From Curtobacterium pusillum (lineage in GTDB: Bacteria; Actinomycetota; Actinomycetes; Actinomycetales; Microbacteriaceae): 64,000 bases of DNA. Positions 16,275 to 25,418 of this stretch are shown here, in pieces. Every line of letters begins with the position of its first letter. Position 1 is the stretch's first letter. Location: NCBI RefSeq assembly GCF_013359865.1, contig NZ_JABMCE010000061.1, positions 1 to 64,000 on the forward strand, in the 5' to 3' direction. The notes below the pieces were generated by a model that was not told the DNA's origin, searched no databases, and saw only the letters and a list, made by a program, of their open reading frames with translations. The translations under genes were made by a program, and so were the position numbers.

Positions 16275-17227
16275 TGCCGCGGCTCGTCTCGGTCGGCAAC
16301 GTCGTCGTCGACATCGTCATGCGCGTCGACGCGATCCCGGAGCCCGGTGGCGACGTCATCGCCTCCGCCTCCGAGATCACCGCCGGCGGCGGCCTCAACA
16401 CGATGGTCGCCGCCGCGCGGGACGGGCTCGACGTGGCGTTCGCGGGCCAGTACGGCACCGGCCCGTTCGGCGACGTCGTCCGCGCTGCGCTCACGTCCTC
16501 CGGCGTCGAGGTGGTCCAGCCCGGCCTCGACGACGTCGACAGCGGCTACTGCGTCGCCCTCGTCGACGCGACGACGGAGCGGACCTTCGTCACGAGCGTC
16601 GGCGCCGAGGGTCGCCTCGGCCGCGCGGACCTCGACCGAATCGACCTTCGCCCCGACGACACCGTGTTCGTCTCGGGCTACGGACTCGCGCATCCGGTGA
16701 ACGGCGCGGCGATCGCGGCGTGGCTGCCCGCCATCCCGTCGTCCGTCCGGGTCGTGTTCGACCCGTCGCCCCTGATCGCCACGCTCGATTCGAGGGTGCT
16801 CGCCGCCGTCATGGCGCGCACCGACGTCGTCAGTGCGAACGGACGGGAGGCGCGGCTCATGGCACCGGGAGCCGCGGGACTCTCCGACGCGGTCACCGTG
16901 ATCGCCGCGAGCGCACGCGGCACGGCCCTCGCCCGGGACGGCGCAGCGGGGTGCTGGGTCGTCGAGCCCGGTGCCACCGCGACGCTCGTCCCCGGGTTCA
17001 CCGTGGACGCCGTCGACTCCAACGGTGCCGGCGACGCGCACGACGGTGTGCTCGTCGCGGCGCTCTCCCGTGGGGAGTCACTGCTCGACGCTGTCCGTCG
17101 GGCGAACGCGGCGGCGGCACTGGCGGTCACGCGGCGCGGGCCGGCCACGGCGCCGAGCGCGGGCGAGACGGACGCGTTCCTGATCGAGCACGGCTACAGC
17201 GGGAGCGAAGCCGCGACACGTCGCTGA
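16274..17227 (+). CDS. PfkB family carbohydrate/nucleoside kinase
   Basis: A 317-residue ribokinase-like enzyme. PfkB signature 1 is ASEITAGGGLNTMVAAARDG near residues 33-52, and signature 2, VDAVDSNGAGDAHDGVLVAA near residues 244-263, contains the catalytic aspartate in the G-A-G-D motif. It should phosphorylate a sugar or nucleoside hydroxyl with ATP in the cytoplasm. Its ATG overlaps the permease stop by one base (TGATG), so the two are coupled. It completes a transporter-glycohydrolase-kinase set, like E. coli YegV. Confidence 0.88.
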   Translation: MPRLVSVGNVVVDIVMRVDAIPEPGGDVIASASEITAGGGLNTMVAAARDGLDVAFAGQYGTGPFGDVVRAALTSSGVEVVQPGLDDVDSGYCVALVDATTERTFVTSVGAEGRLGRADLDRIDLRPDDTVFVSGYGLAHPVNGAAIAAWLPAIPSSVRVVFDPSPLIATLDSRVLAAVMARTDVVSANGREARLMAPGAAGLSDAVTVIAASARGTALARDGAAGCWVVEPGATATLVPGFTVDAVDSNGAGDAHDGVLVAALSRGESLLDAVRRANAAAALAVTRRGPATAPSAGETDAFLIEHGYSGSEAATRR

Positions 17228-17400
17228 GGTCGGTTGTGCCCTCTCATCGACGGCATCTCGCGCCGGTCTGCCCGCGGACTCGTGCATCGATCCCCACGGT
17301 CGGCGGAGGCAACGTGGTACAGCAGCCTCCGTTCGGGGAGTGCCGAGCGGCCGCTGCGATCCTCCGCCACCGACCGCGTCGTTTCGTTCCGGGAAGACCG

Positions 17401-17432
17401 GTGGCCCCACCCATTCACATGGGCGGGGCCAC
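17401..17432. terminator. Bidirectional hairpin between pfkB and GH3 genes
   Basis: GTGGCCCCACCCA at 17401-17413 pairs with TGGGCGGGGCCAC at 17420-17432 (one mismatch) around a 6-nt loop. It lies between convergent stop codons (17227 and 17457), as expected of a shared terminator. No long U-tract is seen, which is common in high-GC actinobacteria. Confidence 0.6.
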
Positions 17433-17456
17433 AGGGCGGTGAGGCAAGCGCGACGG

Positions 17457-19709
17457 TCAGCGCAGCACGAACGGCGCCGCGAGCAGGTGTTCCTTCCGCG
17501 AGGACGATCCGACGAGGAGCTCGAACTCCCCTGGCTCGACTCGTCGCACGCCGGCCGCATCGACGATCGAGCACACCGACGCCGGCAGTTCGAGCCGGAC
17601 CGTCTCCGCCTGTCCTGGTGCAACGTGGACCTGCAGGTGACCCTTCAGCTCCTGGTCAGCCCAGCTCACGCTCGTGACCACGTCGCGGACGTAGACCTGC
17701 ACTGTCTCCAGGCTCGGCCTGCTGCCCGTGTTGCGGAGCGTCACCTCGGCGACGATGGTGTCGTCCACGGCGAGTTCCGTCCGTTCCAGGCGCACGTCGG
17801 AGTACTCGACGGTCGTGTACGACAGCCCTTCGCCGAACGCCCAAGCCGGCGTTTGAACGAGGTCGGCGTACCGGTCGCCGTGCTGCCCTCGGACCTGGTT
17901 GTAGTACGTCGGCTGCTGTCCGGCGTGCCGAGCGAACGAGATCGGGAGTCGGCCGGAAGGCTCAACCCGTCCGGCCAGGAGCTCCGCGAGCGCCTGCCCT
18001 CCGAGCATGCCGGGATTCGCGGCCCACACCACCGCGGCCGCGCGGGAAACCGATCGTGGCAGTACGAGCGGCTTCGACGCGAGCAGCACCACGACGACGG
18101 GCTTCCCCGTCGCGATGACCGCGTCGAGGAGCGCGTTCTGCCCGCCGATCAGCTCCAGCGTGGCCGTCGAGCGACCCTCGCCGACGAGTTCGATCCGGTC
18201 GCCGACGACCGCGACGACGACGTCCGAGGCCTCAGCGATGTCGACGGCCTCGTCGAGAAGCGGTTGGTCCGGGGGGCGCGGCACGACGACGCGGGGGCGT
18301 GGCTGACCGTCCTCGAACAGCGGGCCGCGCGGGTCGTCCTGCAGCGTCAGGATGTCCGCACCCCGGGCGTGCTGCACTGACCAGCCGTCGACCGCTCGGA
18401 GCCCGTCGAGCACCGTGCTGATCATGTCCCGCGGCTGTCCGTCGAGCCATCCGGCTTGCCCGGATCCGCCGGCCCAGTCACCGAGTTGGGTCTGGGCGTC
18501 GTCCGCGAGCGGGCCGACGACGCCCACACGGAGCGGGGCCGACTCGTCGAGCGGCAGGGTGCCGTCGTTCTCGAGCAGCACGATCGACCGACGCGCAACC
18601 TCGAGGTTGAGCGCGGCATGCTGCTCCGTGCCGACGACGGCGTCGAGGTCGGCGAGCGGCAGCCGGGGGTCCTCGAACAGGCCGAGGTCGAACTTCAACG
18701 TGAGGATGCGTGCAACGGCGGCATCGAATGCGTCCTCATCGAGGAGCCCTCGCGTGACTGCTTCGAGCGCCCCTTCGAAGAACAGCGGGGTGGTCATCAC
18801 CATGTCGTTGCCGGCGCGAACTGCGGCAGCAGCTGCGTGCACATGGTCGGGTTGCACCCGCTGCTCCCACACCATCCGGCCGACGTTGTCCCAGTCGGTG
18901 ATGAGGGTGCCGGTGTACCCCCACTCGCCGCGGAGGACGTCGCTGAGCAGCCAGTCGTTGACGGTGATCGGTACACCATCGGTGCTCTGGTAGCCGAGCA
19001 TGAACGTCCGGCATCCCTCCCGGGCGACCCGCTCGAACGGCGGCAGGAACCAGCTGCGGAGCTTCCGACGAGAGATGTCCGCTTCGCTGGCGTCACGGCC
19101 GCCTTGGGTCTCCGAGTAGCCGGCGAAGTGTTTCGCCGTCGCGAGGATCGCGGTCGGGTCGGCCAGTCCCGCGCCCTGGTAGCCACGGACCATCGCGCTC
19201 GCGAGCTCCCCGATCAGGTACGGGTCCTCGCCGAAGGTCTCGCTGATGCGCCCCCACCGCAGATCGCGGGCGATGCACAGCACCGGGGAGAACGTCCAGT
19301 GCACTCCGGTTGCGGCGACTTCCTCCGCGGTCGCGCGAGCGACCCGCTCGAGGAGCCCGGCGTCCCAACTCGCGGCCATACCGAGCTGGGTCGGGTAGAT
19401 GGTCGCACCTGGCCAGAAGGAGTGCCCGTGGATGCAGTCTTCACCGACGAGCAGCGGGATCTGCAGCCGAGTCTCGGCGGTGAGCCGGTTCGCCTCGACG
19501 ATGCGTTCCGGCGACGTGTGCAGAACGGATCCGACGTGACGACGGAGCACATGGTCACGGAGATCGTCGCGGGCGTCGAGTTGGAGCATCTGCCCGACTT
19601 TTTCCTCGACGGTCATCCGTCCGAGGAGGTCGTCGACGCGTTCCGCGGTCGGCAGGGATGCGTCACGGTAGGGCAGCGCCGGCGTCGTGGTTGGAAGTGT
19701 GGAGGTCAT
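17457..19709 (-). CDS. Beta-glucosidase, glycoside hydrolase family 3
   Basis: A 750-residue GH3 enzyme with the N-terminal barrel, the C-terminal alpha/beta sandwich and a fibronectin-III-like tail. KHFAGYSETQGGRD is the conserved KHF/H region, and the nucleophile aspartate is in LITDWDNVGRM near residue 270. Early DDLLGRMTVEEKVGQM is typical. No signal peptide, so it is intracellular. The ATG at 19709 overlaps the upstream permease stop (ATGA), which decides the start against a longer open frame. It is the last gene of the Dpp/Opp-type importer operon and should hydrolyse the beta-linked oligosaccharides that the importer brings in. Confidence 0.92.
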   Translation of the reverse strand: MTSTLPTTTPALPYRDASLPTAERVDDLLGRMTVEEKVGQMLQLDARDDLRDHVLRRHVGSVLHTSPERIVEANRLTAETRLQIPLLVGEDCIHGHSFWPGATIYPTQLGMAASWDAGLLERVARATAEEVAATGVHWTFSPVLCIARDLRWGRISETFGEDPYLIGELASAMVRGYQGAGLADPTAILATAKHFAGYSETQGGRDASEADISRRKLRSWFLPPFERVAREGCRTFMLGYQSTDGVPITVNDWLLSDVLRGEWGYTGTLITDWDNVGRMVWEQRVQPDHVHAAAAAVRAGNDMVMTTPLFFEGALEAVTRGLLDEDAFDAAVARILTLKFDLGLFEDPRLPLADLDAVVGTEQHAALNLEVARRSIVLLENDGTLPLDESAPLRVGVVGPLADDAQTQLGDWAGGSGQAGWLDGQPRDMISTVLDGLRAVDGWSVQHARGADILTLQDDPRGPLFEDGQPRPRVVVPRPPDQPLLDEAVDIAEASDVVVAVVGDRIELVGEGRSTATLELIGGQNALLDAVIATGKPVVVVLLASKPLVLPRSVSRAAAVVWAANPGMLGGQALAELLAGRVEPSGRLPISFARHAGQQPTYYNQVRGQHGDRYADLVQTPAWAFGEGLSYTTVEYSDVRLERTELAVDDTIVAEVTLRNTGSRPSLETVQVYVRDVVTSVSWADQELKGHLQVHVAPGQAETVRLELPASVCSIVDAAGVRRVEPGEFELLVGSSSRKEHLLAAPFVLR

Positions 19710-20782
19710 GCGTCGTTTCCCTTGGCTGTGGAGCTGACACCGGGGACCGCCCGCACCTGCGTGACAGCAGCATGGACGTTCATGCCCTTCCTCTTCATCA
19801 GACGGGCGCGTTCGCCTGCCGATCGGAGGCGCGGGTTGACGTATTCGTCGATGCCGAAGTTGATGAGCGACAGTGCCACGCCGAGCAGCGCGATGCAGAG
19901 GCCGGCGGGGACGTACCACCACCAGTAGTCGGGGAATGCGTTGTTCTGCTGAGCCCAGAACAGGATGGTCCCCCAGTTGAGGTTGGAGACCGGGATCACG
20001 CCGATGAAGGCGAGCGTCGTGAGGCCGAGCACGGCGGCGGTCATGGTGCCGACGAAGCTGGACGCGATGATCGCCATGAGGTTCGGCAGCATCTCGACCA
20101 GGATGATGCGGTGCAGCGGCTCACCGTTCGCTCGTGCGGCCTGGATGAAGTCCCGGTTCCGGAGCGACATCGTCTGCGCGCGGAGCACTCGGGCGCCCCA
20201 CGCCCAGCCGGTGAATCCGAGTACGGCGGCGATGATCCAGAGCGGCGGGTCCTGGAACTGCGAGGCGACGATGATCATCAGCGGCAGGCCGGGGATGACG
20301 AGGAACACGTTCGACAGTGCGGACAGCGATTCGCTCTTCCAACCTCGCAGGTACCCGGCGGTGACGCCGACGGCGATCGCGACGACCGTCGCCATGATGG
20401 TGGCGAGGAAGCCGACGACGAGTACGCCGCGGGTGCCGTAGACCAGCTGGCTGAACACGTCCTGCCCGATGTGGGTGGTGCCGAGCAGGTGCTGGAAGGA
20501 CGGTGGCTGCAGGGTCGCGTTGAGGTTCTGCGCGTTCGGGTCGGTCGGCGCGATCAGCGGAGCGAAGATCGCGACGAGGATGAACACTCCGAGGATGATC
20601 AGACCGGTCGCGGACTTCGGATTGCTGAACATCGCCAGCGACGCGCGGAGCTGCGACAGGAAGGTCCGCTCACCATGCGTTGCGCGGTCCCCCGGTCCAT
20701 CGGTCAGGACCGCGGCGGTCTCGGGGGCCCCTGCACCGACAGGCTGGATGATGACGGGGGTCTTCTCGGCGGGTTTGGTCAT
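19706..20782 (-). CDS. Dpp/Opp-type ABC transporter permease C
   Basis: A 358-residue permease. The DppC-type N-terminus (SNPKSATGLIILGVFILVAIF then APLIAPTDPNAQ) is followed by the channel domain with the permease motif DFIQAARANGEPLHRIILVEMLPN. A long polar tail precedes the first helix. It starts two bases from the stop of the permease B gene and overlaps the GH3 gene by 4. Although the family is named for peptides, the linked GH3 enzyme indicates an oligosaccharide such as a beta-glucoside. Confidence 0.9.
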   Translation of the reverse strand: MTKPAEKTPVIIQPVGAGAPETAAVLTDGPGDRATHGERTFLSQLRASLAMFSNPKSATGLIILGVFILVAIFAPLIAPTDPNAQNLNATLQPPSFQHLLGTTHIGQDVFSQLVYGTRGVLVVGFLATIMATVVAIAVGVTAGYLRGWKSESLSALSNVFLVIPGLPLMIIVASQFQDPPLWIIAAVLGFTGWAWGARVLRAQTMSLRNRDFIQAARANGEPLHRIILVEMLPNLMAIIASSFVGTMTAAVLGLTTLAFIGVIPVSNLNWGTILFWAQQNNAFPDYWWWYVPAGLCIALLGVALSLINFGIDEYVNPRLRSAGERARLMKRKGMNVHAAVTQVRAVPGVSSTAKGNDA

Positions 20783-20784
20783 GA

Positions 20785-21870
20785 TCAGGCCTCCGTCTGG
20801 CGGGTGCGGGGATCGAGGATGGCGTACGCGATGTCGGCGATGACGTTCGCGACGAGGACGGCGAGCACCAGGACGAGGAAGATGCCCTGCATCAGCGCGT
20901 AGTCCTTGGCGTTCGTGGCGTTGAGGAGCAGCAGACCGATGCCGGGGTAGGAGAAGACCATCTCCATCACCAGGGTGCCGCCGACGATGAACCCGATCGC
21001 GAGCGCGAAGCTCTGGATCTGCGGGAGCACCGCGTTGCGCGCGGCGTACTTCCAGAGCACCCAACGGTTGGGCATGCCCTTCGCCTGCGCGACCGTGATG
21101 TAGTCCTCGTCGAGCACGGTGAGCATCATGTTGCGCATCCCGAGGACCCAGCCGCCGAGCGACACGATGACGATGGTGATGACAGGCAGGACCGCGTGGG
21201 AGACCACTTGTCCGATGAAGTCGCCGTTCCAGCCTGGTTCCACCCCGATCTCGTATGCGTGGCCGGCGGGGAACCAACCGAAAGCGGTGGAGAACACCGC
21301 GATGAAGATGAGCCCGAGCCAGAAGTAAGGCACCGTCCCGAGGAACGTCGTCACGGGAACGAAGGCGTCGAGGCGGCTGCCGCGTCGCCACCCGATGACG
21401 GCGCCGAGGGCGGTACCGACGAGGAACGAGATGATCGTTGCAACGCCGACCAAGCCGAGGGTCCACGGCAGAGCTGAAGCGATTGCGTCTCCCACCGGAG
21501 CGAGACCGGTGGAGAGTGAGATGCCGAGGTTGCCGTGGAGGAGCATGTTCCAGTAGTTCAGGTACTGCTCCCAGAGCGGAACCGACTTGTCGAGGCCGAA
21601 GAGCGCACGGAGCGCCTTTTCCGCCTCCGGCGTGATCTGCCCCTGGCTCCGGGCCATGAAGGCCTGCACCGCGTCGCCCTTGAGCATGCGCGGCAGGAAG
21701 AAGTTCAGGGTGATGGCCGCCCACAACGTGAAGGCGTAGAACAGCACTCGGCCACCGATGAACCGCCACGGAACACGACTCCGCTGTCCGTCCGCTTTCG
21801 CGGCGGTGGTCCCGACGAGGGTGGGGTCGACCGGCGCCTGTTCGACGGGGGTCTGGACGTCTGCGCTCAC
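20785..21870 (-). CDS. Dpp/Opp-type ABC transporter permease B
   Basis: A 361-residue permease with a DppB-like first helix (FYAFTLWAAITLNFFLPRML), the large extracytoplasmic loop, then five further hydrophobic segments and the ATPase-contact motif DYITVAQAKGMPNRWVLWKY. It overlaps the upstream ATPase gene by four bases (21867-21870). Together with permease C it forms the membrane pore of the importer. Confidence 0.9.
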   Translation of the reverse strand: MSADVQTPVEQAPVDPTLVGTTAAKADGQRSRVPWRFIGGRVLFYAFTLWAAITLNFFLPRMLKGDAVQAFMARSQGQITPEAEKALRALFGLDKSVPLWEQYLNYWNMLLHGNLGISLSTGLAPVGDAIASALPWTLGLVGVATIISFLVGTALGAVIGWRRGSRLDAFVPVTTFLGTVPYFWLGLIFIAVFSTAFGWFPAGHAYEIGVEPGWNGDFIGQVVSHAVLPVITIVIVSLGGWVLGMRNMMLTVLDEDYITVAQAKGMPNRWVLWKYAARNAVLPQIQSFALAIGFIVGGTLVMEMVFSYPGIGLLLLNATNAKDYALMQGIFLVLVLAVLVANVIADIAYAILDPRTRQTEA

Positions 21871-22679
21871 AGCGCACCTCCTGCGTTCTGCGCCGCGAGC
21901 TCCGAGAAGTGCTTCTCCGGGTCCGGCGATGCGGCGCGCAGTTCGCGCGTGTACGGGTCCTTCGGGTTCAAGATGACTTCGTCTGCTGGGCCGCGTTCGA
22001 CGACCCGGCCCTGGTTGAGGACCATGATCTCGTCGCTGAAGTGGCGTGCTGTGGCGAGGTCGTGCGTGATGTACAGGACGCCCAGCCCTTCCTCGCGCTG
22101 GAGTTCGGAGAGCAGCCCGAGGACACCGAGACGTATGGAGACGTCGAGCATCGACACCGGCTCGTCGGCAACGAGCAACGCCGGTCGTGAGGCAAGCGCT
22201 CGGGCAATCGCGACGCGTTGTCGCTGGCCCCCGGAGAGTTCGTGGGGTCGGCGGTCGATGACGGCGTCAGCGTCGAGCCGGACACGTTCGAGCAGGCGCC
22301 GCACTTCAGCGTCGACGTCGGCGGACGGCACGACATGGTCGAGCCGGAGGGGACGCTCGACGTGATGTCGGATCGAGTGGTACGGGTTGAGCGAGGCAAA
22401 CGGATCCTGGAACACCATCCGCAGCTGCTGTCGGTACTTGCGTAGCCCCTTGCCGAACGTCGGGATCGGCTTGCCGTCGAGGAGCACGGTGCCGCTGGTG
22501 GGTCGTTCGAGCTGCGTGAGGATCTTCGCGATGGTCGACTTGCCGCTACCGGACTGCCCGACCAGACCGATGGTCTGATGGGACGCGAGGGCGAAGCTGA
22601 CGTCGTCCAATGCCTTCAGCTGCCCGGAGCCCCGGACGTTGTAGACCTTGGTGACGTTTCTGAACTCGAGGGTCGTCAT
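21867..22679 (-). CDS. Oligosaccharide/peptide ABC transporter ATPase (F type)
   Basis: A 270-residue ATP-binding subunit with Walker A GQSGSGKST near residues 36-44, the signature HELSGGQRQRVAIARAL, and Walker B LLVADEPVS followed by a switch histidine (YITHDLA). It has the C-terminal extension typical of DppF/OppF proteins. It overlaps both neighbours by four bases. With the D-type ATPase at 22676-23500 it would form the heterodimeric motor of the importer. Confidence 0.92.
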   Translation of the reverse strand: MTTLEFRNVTKVYNVRGSGQLKALDDVSFALASHQTIGLVGQSGSGKSTIAKILTQLERPTSGTVLLDGKPIPTFGKGLRKYRQQLRMVFQDPFASLNPYHSIRHHVERPLRLDHVVPSADVDAEVRRLLERVRLDADAVIDRRPHELSGGQRQRVAIARALASRPALLVADEPVSMLDVSIRLGVLGLLSELQREEGLGVLYITHDLATARHFSDEIMVLNQGRVVERGPADEVILNPKDPYTRELRAASPDPEKHFSELAAQNAGGAL

Positions 22680-23500
22680 CGTGCAACCACCCCTTTCTGA
22701 CCGGTGAGGCGCGGGAAGGAGGCGAGAAGCCTCTGGGTGTACTCGTGCTGCGGGCGGTTCCAGATCTGCTCTGCGGTGGCGAGTTCGACGATTTCGCCCT
22801 CGCGCATGATCGCGATGCGGTCGCTGATCTCCAGGAGCAGGGGGAGGTCGTGGGTGATGAAGACGACCGAGAACCCGAACTCATGGCGGAGCTGGGAGAT
22901 CTGACGGAGGATCTCGCGCTGGACGAGCACGTCGAGCGCGGTCGTCGGTTCGTCCATGACCATCAGCTGGGGCCGAAGCGCCAGCGCCATCGCGATCATG
23001 ACGCGCTGGCGCATGCCGCCGGAGAGTTCGTGGGGGTACGAGCGCCTGCGCTGTCCGCCGACCTTCACGATCTCGAGCAGCTCGACGGTGGCGCGGCGTC
23101 GCTCGGCGCGGCTCAGATCCGGCCGGTGCACCTCGAACACGTCCTCGAGCTGCGACCCGATGGTGGCAACCGGGTTGAGTGCGTTCATCGCGCCCTGGAA
23201 CACCATCGAGATCTTGTCCCAGCGGAATCGCCGCATCCGCTCGACGTCGAGGGTGTTGAGGTCGACGTCAGTGCCGTCCTTGTCGTGGAAGGTCACGTTG
23301 CCGCTGGTGATGACGGCCGGCGGACGGAGCAGGCGCTGGACGCCGTAGGCGAGTGTGGTCTTCCCGCAGCCGCTCTCACCGGCGAGCCCGACGATCTCAC
23401 CGCGACCGATTTCGAGGTTCACGTTCTTCACCGCCTGCACGGGCGGGTCCACGTCGTACACGACGGAGAAATCGCGCACGGAAAGGAGTGTTTCTGTCAT
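22676..23500 (-). CDS. Oligosaccharide/peptide ABC transporter ATPase (D type)
   Basis: A 274-residue ATPase with Walker A GESGCGKTT, signature HELSGGMRQRVMIAMAL, Walker B LMVMDEPTTALD and the switch sequence FITHDLPLL. The C-terminal NRPQHEYTQRLLASFPRL region is the DppD/OppD extension. ATG 23500 (MTETLLSVRDF) is preferred, since AGGAAAG lies before it; a GTG 13 codons upstream adds non-family sequence. Partner of the F-type ATPase. Confidence 0.92.
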   Translation of the reverse strand: MTETLLSVRDFSVVYDVDPPVQAVKNVNLEIGRGEIVGLAGESGCGKTTLAYGVQRLLRPPAVITSGNVTFHDKDGTDVDLNTLDVERMRRFRWDKISMVFQGAMNALNPVATIGSQLEDVFEVHRPDLSRAERRRATVELLEIVKVGGQRRRSYPHELSGGMRQRVMIAMALALRPQLMVMDEPTTALDVLVQREILRQISQLRHEFGFSVVFITHDLPLLLEISDRIAIMREGEIVELATAEQIWNRPQHEYTQRLLASFPRLTGQKGVVAR

Positions 23501-23575
23501 GGTCTTGTCGCTTTCCTGCTGAACAGTGAGGGGCGGCACCGAGATGCTCGGCGCCGCCCCGAGAGGACGTGAGTG

Positions 23576-25249
23576 CTACTTCACGGGCTTCAGCTGCATC
23601 AGCACCTGCACTGCCCAGGGCTGCGTCGGGTCGGCCGTCGCGTACTGGTTGCTTTCGCTCGGCCAGCCGGTGAACTTCCGGGTGTTGTACTCACCGAGCT
23701 GCGGGTGCGTACCGATCGGGATGGCCGGCACGTCATCGACGAAGATCGTCTGGATCTGGTCGAGCAGCGACTTGCGGGTGGCCTCGTCGGAGGCGGCGGC
23801 GTACTCCTTGAGGAGCTTGGTCGCTTCGGGGTTGTTGTACCGACCGAAGTTGTCCGCCACCTGCCCGCCGGACTCCTGCTCGAGGTAGGCGCCGTTCATC
23901 GTGTCGTCGTAGATGTGCCACGGGTTCGATCCGGAGCCGGTCCAGTGCAGCGCCGCGTCGAAGTTTCCGGTTGCGATGTTCGAAGTCCAGGTGTCCGCGT
24001 CCGGAGTCGCGACCTTCACGTCAGCACCGAGGGTCTTCTTGACCTGCGTGGCGATGAGCTGGATACCGGTGACGTAGTCGTTCCAGCCCTGCGGGTTCTG
24101 CAGGGTAAAGGAGACCGCCTTACCGGACGGGTCCATCAGGGCGCCGCCCTTCCAGGTGTATCCGGCGTCCGTCAGCACCTTCTTGGCACCCGCGACGTCG
24201 ATCGTGAACTCGGAGTCCTTGTACTTGTCGGCGATGTACTGGTCACCGGTCGGCTGCGGGATGCCCGTGACGTTCTTGAGCTCGGGACCGGCGTTGCTGC
24301 GGGCTTTCTCGGCCTGCGCCTTGCGGTCGACCACCATGTTGACGGCCTTGCGGAACGCGACGTTGTCGAACGGCGCCTTCGTGGTGTTGACGGTGATCAT
24401 GTCCGGGCTGAGGATGTTCGCGCCCCAGAAGACGTTGTGCTCTTTGTCCTTGGCGACGTAGTTCTTCTTGTAGTCGGTGATGAAGATCTGCGCCCAGTCG
24501 GTCTCACCGTTCTGCAGGCCACGGAGCAGGCCGGTGTTGTCGTTGTACTCGAGGTACTTCAACTGCGCAACCGGGACCTTCCCGCCCCAGTAGTCGGTGC
24601 GGGCCTTCAGCACGACGCCCTGCGACGAGAAGGTCGAGATCGTGTACGGGCCGGTTCCGACGGCGTCCTTGACGGCGTCCTTGGTCGGGTCCTTGATGTT
24701 CTTCCACTGGTGTTCCGGAACGATCTGCACCTGGAGGACGTCGCCCTGCTTCACGAACTTCGACTCGGTGAACTTCAGCACGACGTTGCCCCCGTCCTTC
24801 GCAACGCTGGCGAGCTTCAGGCCTGCCAGGTCGAGCGCCGGGTTGTTCTTGATGAGGTTGTAGGTGAAGACGATGTCGTCCGCTGTGAAGGGCTTCCCGT
24901 CGCTCCACTTCACACCTGACCGCGGGGTCACGGTCAGCTGCGTGAAGTCCTTGTTCCACTGCACCTTGGACGCCAGCCACGGGGTGGTCTCGTTCTTGCC
25001 GACCGGGTTCACCATCGCGAGCGGTTCGAAGATCATGCGGTTGTAGCCGAGGGACTGCCCGGAGCCCGTGCTGATGAACGGATTGTTGATCTGCGTCGCG
25101 AGCACGGCCGAGCCGTCGGGCTTCGCGATGGTGAGCGACGAGTTGGCTGAACCGTTCGAGCCGCCCTGCCCGCCGCCGGCACAACCAGTGAGCGCCAACG
25201 CACCCAGGGCGAGAACGGCGGTCGCCGCTATCAGGTGTTTCTTGAGCAT
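23576..25249 (-). CDS. Family 5 extracellular solute-binding lipoprotein
   Basis: A 557-residue binding protein for a Dpp/Opp-type importer. A basic start (MLKKHL), a hydrophobic core and lipobox ALTGCAGGG give a lipid-anchored cysteine near residue 23. NRMIFEPLAMV, FTYNLIKNNPAL and GTGPYTISTF are family 5 motifs. It is the first gene of the operon, followed after 75 bases by the two ATPases and then the permeases and GH3 enzyme. Divergent from a TetR regulator across a 169-bp region with direct repeats. Confidence 0.92.
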   Translation of the reverse strand: MLKKHLIAATAVLALGALALTGCAGGGQGGSNGSANSSLTIAKPDGSAVLATQINNPFISTGSGQSLGYNRMIFEPLAMVNPVGKNETTPWLASKVQWNKDFTQLTVTPRSGVKWSDGKPFTADDIVFTYNLIKNNPALDLAGLKLASVAKDGGNVVLKFTESKFVKQGDVLQVQIVPEHQWKNIKDPTKDAVKDAVGTGPYTISTFSSQGVVLKARTDYWGGKVPVAQLKYLEYNDNTGLLRGLQNGETDWAQIFITDYKKNYVAKDKEHNVFWGANILSPDMITVNTTKAPFDNVAFRKAVNMVVDRKAQAEKARSNAGPELKNVTGIPQPTGDQYIADKYKDSEFTIDVAGAKKVLTDAGYTWKGGALMDPSGKAVSFTLQNPQGWNDYVTGIQLIATQVKKTLGADVKVATPDADTWTSNIATGNFDAALHWTGSGSNPWHIYDDTMNGAYLEQESGGQVADNFGRYNNPEATKLLKEYAAASDEATRKSLLDQIQTIFVDDVPAIPIGTHPQLGEYNTRKFTGWPSESNQYATADPTQPWAVQVLMQLKPVK

Positions 25250-25322
25250 CTTCGCTTCTTCCGTGGGAACGACATTGTTTCCGCAACCTGTCGAGCAGGT
25301 GACTGGCCCAGACGGTAACCTA

Positions 25323-25355
25323 CTTACTGACCAGAAAGCAAGCGGCTTACTGACC
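25323..25355. promoter_or_regulatory. Direct repeats in divergent SBP/TetR promoter
   Basis: CTTACTGACC occurs at 25323-25332 and again at 25346-25355, 23 bp apart, in the AT-richer part of the divergent promoter. They are the only conspicuous repeats between the importer operon and its TetR neighbour, so they are candidate binding sites for it. They are direct rather than palindromic, which is unusual for TetR proteins, so this call is tentative. Confidence 0.45.
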
Positions 25356-25418
25356 GGACAGCAGGCGATGCGATCGTGGTAACTTCATGCCGACCCACTG
25401 CGGGAGATTGGTGCCAAG

